A stretch of DNA of 37,623 nt from Acaryochloridaceae cyanobacterium SU_2_1. GTDB taxonomy: Bacteria; Cyanobacteriota; Cyanobacteriia; Thermosynechococcales; Thermosynechococcaceae. Position numbers and translations under genes: made by a program. A model generated the notes under the pieces. It was given only the letters and a program-made list of their open reading frames with translations. It did not search any database and had not been told where the DNA came from. The stretch lies in contig JAAUUW010000011.1 in the NCBI GenBank assembly GCA_012030735.1, positions 1 through 37,623 of the forward strand, written 5' to 3'. Shown piece by piece: positions 16,701-26,947 of the stretch. Every line of letters starts with the position of its first letter. Positions within the stretch are counted from its first letter, which is position 1.

Positions 16701-19457
16701 TTAGCCTAGGGGCGTTGAATCATCATCGGTGGCGACTGAGTCTGGCTCTGATGTGATCAGAGGACTCATTAGGCCACTATCGGCAGAGGCTAGGGTCTGA
16801 TCAATCTCGCTAATCGGAAATCGGTTGAGGAGGAGTTGGGCACGCTGGGCATTTTTGGACAAGGTGGTTGAAACACCTGGTACATGGGGAATCTGAGAGA
16901 GGAAATCTAAGCTGCGTCGCAGAATACGGACGAGATCGCCAGCATCTAGGCTGGTATTGGTGCAAAGTTCTTCCCAAGTCAGTCCTAGGGCCCATTGTTC
17001 CACTAAGCCTACGAGTTCTAAGTCCAAGCAGATGGGGAACTCGATTTGATGGAGCTGCTGTTGTTGGAGAAGTTTTCGCTGCAAGGGTTTCAAGGGTCTG
17101 AGAGCGGTGGCGATCTGGGGGTTAAGTTTGCAGGTCGTCCAGACATCAGTCCGATTATTCTCGATCACAAGGGCGGCGCAAGCGGCGGCTAACTGGTGCG
17201 GTTCTAGGGTGTCTAATTGGCTAGAATGAAGGGCTAGACCTAGCCATAATTCGTTCTCACCACGGATCGCAGCGATCATTTGCCCTAGGGGGCTGGGGGT
17301 TAAATCGTAAGGGCCTGGAAATTTTGTAAACATCGATGAGGGCAAGAAAGTCTTGCCAATGGTGTTGCAATTGGCGGTTGCATTTAACTTGGCGATCCTG
17401 TAGTTGCAAGGTGATGGTCTTCACTCGCTGTTGCCAACGCAGAAATTTTTGGTGATGGTGTCGTGAAGCATGGGCAGGATGTTGAACTAGTTGGCTGGCA
17501 ACTGCTTCTAAACTGTGCTGTTGAGCCAATACTTCTGAGGGGTATTGCCAGGCTATGTCAGGAATTTGCTGGGCAATTTTAGCTGTAATTGCGTCACCTG
17601 TTTGAGTTTGTCCGGGTTTCTGTAAGTTGCTGGGCAAGGATAAATTTTGGCAACTCTGAAACTGATCCCAAGTCGGCCCCAAACTGATCACCTGATGCCG
17701 AGTGACCACCTGCCAGATATTTTCTTGGCTCAAACAGGCAAAGTAGGGAAACTGGCCCGCGCTAGGTAGACGGGTGATTAACAGGGCGGCTAAGGGAGCT
17801 TGGGGTTGGCCTGTGCTTGTGGGGGGGCGACTGAGTCCCACTAGGGTGCCAGGGTCAGCCTCGATCAAGGCGAGGGCTATGTCACGGGAACAGGTTTCTT
17901 GGGCTTGTTGATCCAAAATTTTGAGCAGGCGCTGCTCTTCTTTGAGGCGCTGTCGAAGTTTTGGTAGCTATTGAGGGCAGTGGTGTCGAGGTTGGCAAGG
18001 TTGGCTTGTAATTGGCTGATGTTCTTGCTCTAAGTCTGCGATCGCTTGTTTTTGGGGCGACAATTGCAAGTTGGCTAAATATTGGCCGAAACTTTGTTCG
18101 ATTAAACATTTTGATTCATCCAAACTATGGGTTTGTAAGAGATTAAGGACCATCCCATAGCTGGGGGTAAACTGGCTCACTAAGGGATCGGGCCCCATGG
18201 TCGCCAGATGAGCAGCCTCCTTCGCTCCTTCAAAGCGGGTTTGGACCGTGACAACATAGCCCCGGTCATCCATGCCCCGTCGGCCAGCTCGACCAGACAT
18301 CTGCAAAAATTCTGAGGCCGTCAATAAGCGATGTCCCCCATCGGTGCGTTTGGAAAGGCTGGCAATGACAGTGGTGCGAGCCGGCATATTAATCCCTGCT
18401 GCTAGGGTTTCGGTGGCAAATACAACCTTAATCAACCCCGCCTGAAACAATTCCTCAACCCAGTTTTTCCATTGAGGGAGCAGTCCAGCATGATGGGCGG
18501 CAATGCCATGGGCAATGGCGGCCAGTTGGCCAGGTTGACCGATACCGGGATGCTGCTGACGAAACCGCTCTAGAGCTGACTGCATTTGCTCTGCTTCATC
18601 TGGATTGAGCAAGTTAAGATGGGCGGTGGCTTGAACGGTGCGATCGCAACCCCGCCGACTAAAGATGAAATAAATGGCAGGCAGCAGCTGCCGCTCTCGC
18701 AACTGCTTTAAGATACCAATCACATCTGGACTATCGCCACGGCGTTGATGACGAGCAGCTCCTTGCTTTTTACCCTGCCCCTTTAAGCGAGGATTAATGT
18801 GGGTTTTCTGTGCATTCAATAAGGGAAAAATTCCCTTATGAGTGGCAAAATACACCTGAAGGGGGACAGGCCGCCAATCAGACTCAATCAGCTGTGTAGG
18901 GCCATGCACCCAGTTCATCCAATCCGTCAACTGCTGCCCATTGGCAATGGTCGCTGACAAGGCAATCAGTTGAATATGAGCTGGGCAATAAATAATCGAT
19001 TCTTCCCAAACTGTACCCCGCTGGCGATCATTCATATAGTGGCATTCATCCAAAACCACTGCCTCCACACCCAGCAAAGATGTATCAACATTGGCGACTA
19101 AAGTGCCATAGAGAATATTGCGAAAAATCTCTGTGGTCATCACCAAGACAGGTGCCTCTCGATTGAGCGAAAGATCCCCCGTCAGCAAGCCCACATTGCT
19201 ACTGCCAAAAACAGCCTGAAAATCGCGAAGCTTTTGGTTAGAAAGAGCCTTTAAGGGCGTCGTATAGAAAACTCGGTGCCCCCGTTGCAGAGCTTGATAA
19301 ATCGCATATTCACCAATCACAGTTTTCCCTGACCCCGTCGGGGCAGAGACCACAATTGATTGTTGGGCATCTAAGGCCGCACAGGCCTCTTGCTGAAATG
19401 GATCCAGAGCAAGGAGAAACACTGACTAAAATCAGGTAGAACATTGGACAGACTCAC
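16701..19457 (-). CDS. Ski2/Mtr4-like DEAD/DEAH-box RNA helicase, several frameshifts
   Basis: Large ATP-dependent helicase related to Ski2/Mtr4 and plastid ISE2, probably acting on RNA. Motifs: I APTGSGKT, II LDECHYMND, III ALSATIAN, VI QMSGRAGRRGMDDRGYV, with a DSHCT-type C-terminus (LGLTWEELCTNTSLDAGDLVR). Frame breaks: one extra base at 18014-18015 and one missing at 17959-17962 cancel each other, restoring ANLANLDTTALNSYQKLRQR; another lies at about 17300-17335 before LTPSPLGQMIAAIRGENELW. The N-terminus probably starts at GTG 19457 (SLSNVLPDFSQ) with a missing base near 19422; otherwise it is GTG 19422. About 905-918 residues result, normal for the cyanobacterial family. It lies 76 bases after pilL on the same strand. 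Confidence 0.85.
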
Positions 19458-19533
19458 AGGCGCACCGTCTTGAGCTTCGCTAGGGAAAACCTTCCCTGAG
19501 CTACAGCATAGACCTTAAACCCCTCCACCGGTC

Positions 19534-22500
19534 CTACTTGACCAACACTTCGCCGTTAAGCATCCGTTGGGCAGCTTCCAGCAGAGCTTCCTCTAGATAG
19601 GGCTTTGTAAAGTATCCCTTAGCACCTAGTTCAATCGCCATCTGCTTATGACGAGTTCGCCCCCTAGAGGTCAGCATCGCCACGGGTAGATCCTGCAAAT
19701 CTTCATCTTGCTGCAAACGAGATAACAACTCTAACCCATCCATCCTTGGCATCTCGACATCACAAAATACCAAATCACAGGGCAAGCCAGACCGCAGTTT
19801 TTCCCAGGCCTCTTGACCATCTCGAGCTTGTTCAACCCGATAGCCCACCTTATTGAAAGTCATCGATAACAGCTCTCGCACGGTAATCGAATCATCAACA
19901 ATCAATACCGTTGGATCAGTCTCTTCATCGAAATCCGTAGTTTCTAAAATATTCTGCCAGAGATTGCTATTAAGCTCTGTGCGATCCAGACTCAGATCAA
20001 CTAACTCGATCACATCTGCGATCGCCATAATGCCACCATCCCCTAAAATAGTGACCCCAGCAATTCCCATAGGCTTGGGTACCGGATCCGCCAGCTGTTT
20101 AATCACAATCTCTTGCTCAGCCAGAACCTGCTCCACCTCAATAGCCACCACATCTTCCCCACTGCGAAGAATGACCAAAGATGCCATCCCTTCATCCTTC
20201 GTGGAGGCACCCGCATAGAGATTACTGCGCTTAAAACGGAAGTTATAAGCCAACAAATCACTCAGCCGTTTATAGGGAATCTGCTGGTCCTGCCAACTAA
20301 TCGTAATTTGCCCTCGGCATTCTGCCTGAGTTGATCCTTAGGCAAATCCACCACATCTTGCACCCCATCAATCGGGAAAGCAATTTGCGAAGCATGATTC
20401 ACACAACAGAGCGCCTTGGTAATACTCAAGGTCAAAGGTAAACGGATCGTAAAGGTTGTCCCCTTATCAATCCCCGAGTCAGTATTGATAACCCCACGGA
20501 TTTCATGGATGCTATTGCGGACCACATCCATCCCCACACCACGACCAGCCAAATCATTTGCTTTATCTTGAGTGCTAAAGCCCGACTTAAACAACAGTGC
20601 ATAGGCATCCTGTCGTGTCAGATTCTCCGCTTCGGCAGGGGTTAACAATTGTTTTCTAGGGCCTTGGCCTTAATTCGATCAACATCAATGCCAGCGCCAT
20701 CATCCGTAATCGAAATAACTGCTTGATTCCCTTGATAAAAAGCACGCAACTTAATAACACCTTCAGCTTCCTTGCCTAAGGACTGACGAATCTCCGGAAA
20801 TTCAATGCCATGGAAAATCGCATTATTAACCAAATGGGTTAAGGGATCATAGAGCCGCTCTAAAATACTTTTATCGATTAAAGTCTCTCGCCCTTCCAGT
20901 TCTAAGCGAGCTTGCTTACCACATTTTAAGGAAATATCACGCACTGCCCTAGGCAATCGCTCAGCCACCTGGGAAAAAGGTACCATCCGTGATTGGGTTA
21001 GCCCCTCTTGAACCTGAGTCGTAATTTGCCGAAACATCCGAGTGACTTGTTCAGTCCCCTCAACCATAAACTCAATATCAGCAGCAGCTTCTCGGACTCG
21101 GACAATCCGCTCAATCATTTCCTGAGACAAAATATGAAAGCTACTAAAGCTATCCATCTCCAAGGCATCGAATTGGGCACCTGTAGCATGGCCATCACTA
21201 AAGCCATTTCCTCCCTTCGAGGCCAGATGCTGTTGACGACTACTTAACAAAGAATTTTCAAGCAAAGAACGCTCATAATGATCCTCCATCTGCCGCCCTA
21301 AATCATTGAGCTGCTGAACTTGTAGCAACAAATTATCCAAAAACTGTCGCAGGCGATTTTGGGTATCTTCAAAGGAGTTCCGGCTAACAACCAACTCTCC
21401 AATCAGATTACTCAGGTTATCCAGTTGCTTCACTGGCACCTTCATGGTCGGGGAGGCAGTACTATTACGACGCGATGGCTTGGCTGCCCCATGAGCCTGG
21501 GCCGCAACACCGGGGGCCTGAGAACCTCGATTAGGTTCTTCTATCAGCTTTTCTAAATCACCGAAATCATTGCCCTGCAGATCTTTCCCCACAGTTGCTG
21601 GCACAATACCAGATGAGCCCTTTGCCAAGAGCTGATCAAAATTAGTGAAGCTCTCTTCAAAATTAGCAGCAATAGCAGGCTCAGGAACTGGAATAGACTC
21701 CGGTGTATTTAGCCAATCCTCCAGAAAAGAAGCAGACTCTCCTTGAACGGTGACTTTTGTACTGTCTGACCCCTCAAAGAGTCCAAACCAATCCAGATCC
21801 GCTGATTGATCTTCAAGGGGACTATGGAGATCCGTCAGGTCTATGGCCGGCATTAATTCAATGAGCTCTGGCATCGGCTGAACTTCAGCAGCGCGTTGGG
21901 CCAAAACCAAATCCCTCGCATCTTTAATACTCGGAACAATCAAACCTGCCAAGGTTGATAAGGAGTTATCAGGATGTCCAATGGCTGAACCAGAGATTTC
22001 TAACAATTCAGACCAACCAGTTAAGCCAAAGGATTGTCCCAATTGAGATAACTCTTGGCAAATAGTAATGAGCGCTTGGCGAGTTTCCGGGGAATCTTTG
22101 CCTTTGAACAAGCCCAAAAGTTCTCGCAGCTTCTGTAAAACGTCTTTTTGAAAGACATTAATGCCCTCAGCAGTGAGTACCGATGACTCTGCCGCAGCCT
22201 GTGTTGGCGCTCCAGTAGGACTTGTTAACATGAAACTTAGATCAACACCAGGTCCAAGAACCGCCACCAGATGCGTATGAATATCCGTAAACACCGGCTC
22301 CACATCCGCTATTATTTTGGCTGAGAATTGATCCGAAAGACTAAAAGCCCCCTCTAATTCTTCTGTTAAAACACTCAGGGCATCAAAGGTCTTCAAAAGC
22401 AATGACTCCAGCGTTTGATCAACCTGCACCGTATGCTCTTTGAGTACCTTGAAATAGTCTTCTAGGCGATGAGCGATATGCTGAATACTATGAATTCCCA

Positions 22501-22672
22501 GCATGGCAGCCCCACCTTTGACAGAATGGGCGGCTCGAAAAACCTCATTGAGCGATTCAGGGTCGGCAACAACGGTTTGTAAATTGAGTAGGCCATGCTC
22601 AATTGTATGGAGGTGCTCTTTAGCTTCCTCAATGAAATAGACCATAATCCGCTGCTGTTCTGGCTGCATCAC
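19534..22672 (-). CDS. pilL: CheA-type hybrid histidine kinase PilL, two frameshifts
   Basis: Central kinase of the pilus-chemotaxis pathway. Order: N-terminal Hpt domain with His49 (FRAAHSVKGGAAML), long linker, dimerisation domain (MKVPVKQLDNLSNLIGELVV), HATPase (LVNNAIFHGIE, TDDGAGID, GRGVGMDVVRNSIHEIRG), CheW-like domain, and a C-terminal receiver with Asp in FCDVEMPRMDG and Lys in YFTKPY. Two single missing bases split it: near 20646-20655 (joining KALEN to LLTPAEAENL) and in CCC 20311-20313 (restoring EGQITISWQDQQIPYKRLSD). The full product is about 1,046 residues. The name follows domain content and operon order, as in Synechocystis pilG-H-I-J-L. The pilJ stop is 62 bases upstream. Confidence 0.87.
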
Positions 22673-22734
22673 CTTTTTCCTTAGGGTTGCGTAGTAAAGA
22701 TAAAAACTGTTAGATAAACCGGTGAAATATGACC

Positions 22735-25266
22735 CTAAAATTCAGTCCCATCCACACGGAATCGTTCGACAGAGGCTTGTAACTCGCTAGCCACACTCAC
22801 CATGTTGTGGAGCGAATCAGAGACTCGTTGTGCTTCTTGAGAGGTCTCTTGAGCTGTTAACTCGACAGACTGCATAACTTGGGAAACATAGCGAGAAGTC
22901 TCTGTTTGCTCAGTGGTGGCTGTAGTAATCGATCCCACAAGTTGGTTGATTTGAGAGGAAATCTGGATAATATCATCCAAGGATCGCTTGGCTTGCTCAG
23001 CTCGTTGGGTACCCTCAATTACCTGCTGTGTTCCCTCTTCCATGGCCATCATCACAGAACTTGTTTCACCTTGAATTTGCAGGACAATTTGTTCAATTTC
23101 CTTGGATGATTTAGCCGCTCGATCAGCTAACTGCCGAACTTCGTCAGCAACCACGGCAAAGCCCCGTCCCGATTCCCCTGCTCGGGCTGCTTCAATACTG
23201 GCGTTAAGCGCGAGTAAGTTGGTTCGCGAGGCAATTTGTGAAATTAAACCCACAATTTTAGAAATTTCTTGAGATGATTCCGCTAGCCGTTTTACCTTGC
23301 GGGTGCTTTCAGCCACTGTTTCTCGAATTTGAAGAATACCTGCTACGGTGCGTTCCACAGATTCTCCACCCTTAAGCGCCGCCTCTGTTGCGCGCTGAGC
23401 AACTTGATCTGCCGCACGCGCGCTGTTAGCCACCTCTTGGATAGATGTGGTCATCATTTGTACAGAATTGAGAGAGACTGCCAGTTCTTCAGCTTGTCGA
23501 AGGGCATCTGAGGACAAACTACGCGCAAAATCTTCATTTTCAGCTGCCCCTTTATTCACTTGATGGGCTGCCACTTTAACTTGCTTAACAATTTTCTGGA
23601 GATTGTAAATTGTTAAGTTAAGGAGTCAGCAACCGCCCCGAGAATATCTGCTGTTACTTCAGCTTGGACGGTTAGATCCCCCCGCGCTGCACCTTCAACA
23701 TCATCCAGTAGCCGAATTACCTGCCGCTGCAAATCCTCTTTAGCTTTTTCTTGTTCCTCTGCTTTCCGTTGAACCTCAGCTGTTGTAGATTCAATAAAAT
23801 GAGTCATTTGGTTAAAACTGGTGGACAGTTGACCAAACTCATCCTTAGAGAATTCAGTAGCTCTCACACTCCAATCGCCCTGGGCAACCGCCGTTAATTG
23901 CGTTTGCAAGTCATTTGTTGAGCGCTTGATTTGTTTGGTCATAATTTGACCTAAGGCCAAGGTTGTGCCTCCACCTGCTAGGCCAGCCGCCGCTGCGCCC
24001 CAACCTGTCGCTGCACTCATCGATTGGGTGCCTAAGCCAGCGCCAACAACTGCTAGGGCTGAGACGACCCCTGCAGCAGTAGACATCATGATCTGCTTTT
24101 GAGGTAGAGAGGCATTGGTAAAGGGGGCCAAAATACCACTGGCAGGTTGCGCTAAAGAGGTATTAGCGCCTGTAAAGATTGGCCCCCCTGATCTAGGGCT
24201 TTTTAGAAAAACTGCGCCAGAAGCATTGTCCAGATTAGCATCAGGTTGCTCATCTGCTTGAGCAGCAATGGCCTGGGTATTATCCTCAGGGAAGATTAAG
24301 CCAGTGTCTCCCATGAGATCTAACTCATCATCTGCCAAGTTTAGCAAGCTAGGATCAAAATCTGAACTAACATCAAATTCAACCTGCTAAATCAAAATCT
24401 GAAATGGACTGATCTAGCTCTAATTCTAAGCTGTCCTCAGAATGAGGAGCCTCGTTTTCTAGGTGAATATCATTGGGGAATGAAGCATCCATCGATGAAC
24501 CACTCTCAGCATGAAGAAAGCCAGTCTCTTCGCCTAAGTCATCTAGTTGTACCTGATTGTTGGCCATAAAATTTTGCTCCATCGAGGGATAGGGATCTTG
24601 CCAAGTCGTGGAATCCTGCACTTGGAAATGAGTGGCACTGTCTAAGTCAGACTCCTCTACCTTCGGATTATCCTCTGACAAACTCTGAAAAGGCTCTGAA
24701 GTTAGGGGTTCTGAAACACCCTTGTCGGATGTTGAATTTTGTTTATGCATTAGTAATGTGTCATCTTCTTCATCAGCAAAACTATGGATCACAGGAGACT
24801 GTTCCTTTCTCAGCTCAGTGTCTTGTGGGGGTTTATCACCCATAATGAACGGGTTAAAAGAATCTGAAGGGGCGGAGATTGGCGAAGGTTTGTCCATTTC
24901 TGGTTCGTCAGGAACTGATAAGTCGTCCCATTGCAAGGTTGTCTGGCGAGTCATTATTGAAGTAGAAGAGGGCTGTTCAGTTTGGACTGCTGCCAAATAT
25001 TGAGTGGAATCGGCTAAGCTATTCCGAGCACAGTCGATCAACTCTGGATCAGTGGTTAATTCCAGAACAGTCTGGTATTGTTCATTGGCAACTTCATATT
25101 CTTGTAAACAGCTATATATATGGCCTCGCAATAAACGCAGATTGGGATCGTCAGGATATTCTTGGACCAAATGATCTGTGGTCGTTGCAGCATCCTGGTA
25201 ATGCCCCTTCATATAGTCGCTAACTGCTTGTTGATAGTCCTGCGTGTATTGGGTGCTTAATGACAT
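22735..25266 (-). CDS. pilJ: Methyl-accepting chemotaxis-like protein PilJ, two frameshifts
   Basis: Chemoreceptor-like signalling protein of cyanobacterial PilJ type, about 843 residues. The N-terminal 90 residues look TPR-like ([31 protein letters not shown]). An acidic linker, a small-residue hydrophobic stretch ([18 protein letters not shown]) and a HAMP-like region follow. The C-terminal coiled coil has the receptor hairpin [20 protein letters not shown] and [15 protein letters not shown]. Frame breaks: one extra base at about 24385-24395 (joining SDFDL to [12 protein letters not shown]) and one missing at 23618-23622 (restoring [20 protein letters not shown]). The start ATG 25266 has AGGAG upstream. 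pilI ends 200 bases before it, an unusually long gap for an operon. Confidence 0.87.
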
Positions 25267-25466
25267 CTGCCTGCTCCTGCCATTGGGTGAATCGATATGC
25301 TAATTGCAGTAGATCTGCATAGGGTTGCATGTAAAGGTTGACAAAATCCTCTCAGATGAATTAAACCATTTAAGTCTGACAACTCAATATTAGCTATTAT
25401 TGCTGAATGGAAAAATAAAGCGAGGCAGTGATCGATTATTGTTAAGGTTGTTTGTTCCCTTTGATT

Positions 25467-25996
25467 CTAGGATGCCCATCTTGCCGATCTTAGAATCGCA
25501 AGGGGATCAAGCAATCTTAGGGCAAGGTTAGCAGATCCATTCAATGGCCATTCTCCTTTTAAAAAAGGAGACATGTTATCGGAGGCGCTAAGGGAAAGGC
25601 GAAGTTGCTCAGCGTCAAGCCACTCCATACCGGCAACTTTTTCTACGGTTAAACCTACGGTCATATCTTGGGACTCAATGGCGATCACCGAGAGTTCTTG
25701 GCAATCCGTATCCAAGGGTTTGGGATGCCCTAAGAACTGGCCGATATCTGTTACCCAGATTACCTGACCTCTCAAGTTGAGAACACCCATAACCACGGGA
25801 GATACATTAGGAACTGGGGTGATCTGATCCGGTGTTAGGGCTAGCACTTCTCGAATATCGGCAGCTGGCAAGGCAAATTCTTGGTTGCCAGCAATAAAAA
25901 TCTGAGGAACAACTCGCCCTCAGGGTTTTGTAGTTCCTGTAAGCCTGGAAGTGGAAGAGGCTCTTGTGTTTGTAAAAGATCTGGATGACTAACCAT
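25467..25996 (-). CDS. pilI: CheW-like adaptor PilI, one frameshift
   Basis: CheW-domain scaffold that couples the PilJ receptor to the PilL kinase. CheW features are LPAADIREVLALTPDQITPVP, VMGVLNLRGQVIWVTDIGQF and VGLTVEKVAGMEWLD. The start is ATG 25996 (MVSHPDLLQTQEPLPLPGLQ), six bases after the pilH stop, with GAGGGG upstream. The frame breaks at A5 25896-25900. One added base gives LFLRFFIAGNQEFALPAADI and about 176 residues. Tight spacing to pilH shows one transcript. Confidence 0.86.
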
Positions 25997-26002
25997 ATTG
26001 AC

Positions 26003-26368
26003 TTACCCCTCTAGTAATTGCTTAACTAGGATTAATAGATCCCGAGGTTGAACGGGTTTGGCAAGATAAGCATCTGCTCCCTGTTTCATCCCCCAATAAC
26101 GGTCAAACTCCTCTGATTTAGAAGAGCAGATGACAACGGGGACGTTTTGAGTGCGTGGGTTAGATTTTATGGTTCGGCAGACTTCATAACCATTCATGCG
26201 AGGCATGACGATATCCAAAATCACAATATCAGGTTGAGTAGACTCAATCTGTTCTAGTGCTTCAATACCATCCGTTGCAATTAAAACGGTTAAGCCAATT
26301 TCCTCGAGGGCATTGCTGATCAGTTGCCGCTGTGTAATGCTGTCATCAACCACTAAAACTGTTTGCAT
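26003..26368 (-). CDS. pilH: CheY-like single-domain response regulator PilH
   Basis: A 121-residue stand-alone receiver. It has the acidic pocket in VLVVDDSITQRQL, phospho-acceptor Asp near residue 53 in IVILDIVMPRMNGYEV, a Ser/Thr switch region in VVICSSKSEEFDRYW, and Lys in YLAKPVQPRDLL. No output domain is present, so it acts by protein contact, presumably on the type IV pilus machinery or as a phosphate sink. It is the first gene of the pilH-I-J-L order. The usual PilG partner, with its extra N-terminal domain, is not upstream. The gene is intact. Confidence 0.85.
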   Translation of the reverse strand: MQTVLVVDDSITQRQLISNALEEIGLTVLIATDGIEALEQIESTQPDIVILDIVMPRMNGYEVCRTIKSNPRTQNVPVVICSSKSEEFDRYWGMKQGADAYLAKPVQPRDLLILVKQLLEG

Positions 26369-26534
26369 CTAGCGTTCCCTGGTATCTTGATGTGAGACCG
26401 TTACTGTGCTGTTATCCTCTAGATCTACATCTTTATAGCTCTATCGAGCAAGTTAGAAGCTGATGCTAGAGGTGTGACACTTATGGATTGGATTATTCTA
26501 AGCAGCTTGGCCCTATGACAGCCTACTGCCCACC

Positions 26535-26681
26535 CTAGAGTACCCGCTCTTCAAGAGCAAATTGCCAAGACTGGAAGAATTTCTCTGAAGCGAGGTTAAG
26601 ACGGCGAATTTTGAGCAGGGGGCCTAAAATGGGATAGGGCTGATTGAGTAGCAAGCGCAGGTTGATCGGTCTGCAGGGGAA
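26535..26681 (-). pseudogene. Short coding-like remnant of unknown origin
   Basis: A minus-strand frame opens after a TGA at 26682-26684 and ends at TAG 26535. It reads RPINLRLLLNQPYPILGPLL and then KIRRLNLASEKFFQSWQFAL before EERVL. The composition, with basic and amphipathic stretches and a natural-looking end, resembles a real C-terminus, but there is no start codon in frame. An ATG at about 26690 in another frame could join it by an indel. I do not recognise the family. It may be a gene remnant, a frameshifted small gene or chance. Confidence 0.25.
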
Positions 26682-26781
26682 TCATTGCATTAGGGGTGTT
26701 TGCTTCCCCTTTTATGGAGGAGCATGTATCTTTATAGATTATTAGCTAATTGCTAGTGTTTAGTTAGTCTTAAAAAGTAGT

Positions 26782-26795
26782 ATTGAGCGCTCAAT
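26782..26795. promoter_or_regulatory. Perfect 14-base palindrome followed by T tract
   Basis: ATTGAGCGCTCAAT is fully self-complementary and runs into T6, with an A-rich flank on the other side. It could be an operator for hmpF or pilH or a weak bidirectional terminator-like hairpin with only a five-base stem. Confidence 0.35.
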
Positions 26796-26806
26796 TTTTT
26801 CTGAAA

Positions 26807-26831
26807 GACTTAAATCTGTTTTTTTTAAGTC
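26807..26831. promoter_or_regulatory. Inverted repeat with T-rich centre upstream of hmpF
   Basis: Eight-base arms GACTTAAA and TTTAAGTC flank a nine-base, T-rich centre. It lies about 120-140 bases before the hmpF start. A binding-site role is inferred only from symmetry. Confidence 0.3.
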
Positions 26832-26840
26832 GAAGGTTGG

Positions 26841-26864
26841 TTGTCCCGTAATGCATTCGGACAA
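26841..26864. promoter_or_regulatory. Near-palindromic element upstream of hmpF
   Basis: TTGTCC and GGACAA arms surround a central AATGCATT palindrome, with two unpaired bases on the left side. The element covers 24 bases and ends about 84 bases before the hmpF start, a plausible operator position. Confidence 0.35.
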
Positions 26865-26875
26865 ATACACCGGGT

Positions 26876-26888
26876 TTTCCCTGGGAAA
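26876..26888. promoter_or_regulatory. Odd palindrome TTTCCC-T-GGGAAA
   Basis: Six-base perfect arms around a central T, about 60 bases upstream of the hmpF start. It is the fourth symmetric element within roughly 110 bases. Confidence 0.3.
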
Positions 26889-26947
26889 TAATTGTTAGGC
26901 TTTTGCTAAAAATAGCTCAGGTGGATATTAAATAGAGGGTAATAGGT

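Larger units (their letters stand above)
26369..26947. other. Divergent control region between pilH and hmpF
   Basis: This 579-base gap separates the divergent pilH operon and hmpF. The half next to pilH holds a short minus-strand frame that looks like a protein tail (26535-26681). The half next to hmpF is AT-rich and contains four palindromic elements between 26782 and 26888, listed separately. HmpF has a GAGGG ribosome-binding site at 26935-26939. Confidence 0.6.

Noticed and set aside
17882-18109. Minus-strand 75-codon frame rich in Thr and Pro
   Set aside because: It is a shadow frame within the helicase region between the two cancelling indels.
24379-25266. Separate TPR-containing gene in the pil operon
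   Set aside because: Cyanobacterial PilJ carries this N-terminal region itself, and the frame joins the receptor part after one base is removed.
25220-25330. Minus-strand frame MQPYADLLQLAYRFTQWQEQ overlapping the pilJ start
   Set aside because: Only 36 codons, poor ribosome-binding site spacing, and pilJ itself has a good start at 25266; probably chance, though an N-terminal extension of pilJ by frameshift cannot be excluded.
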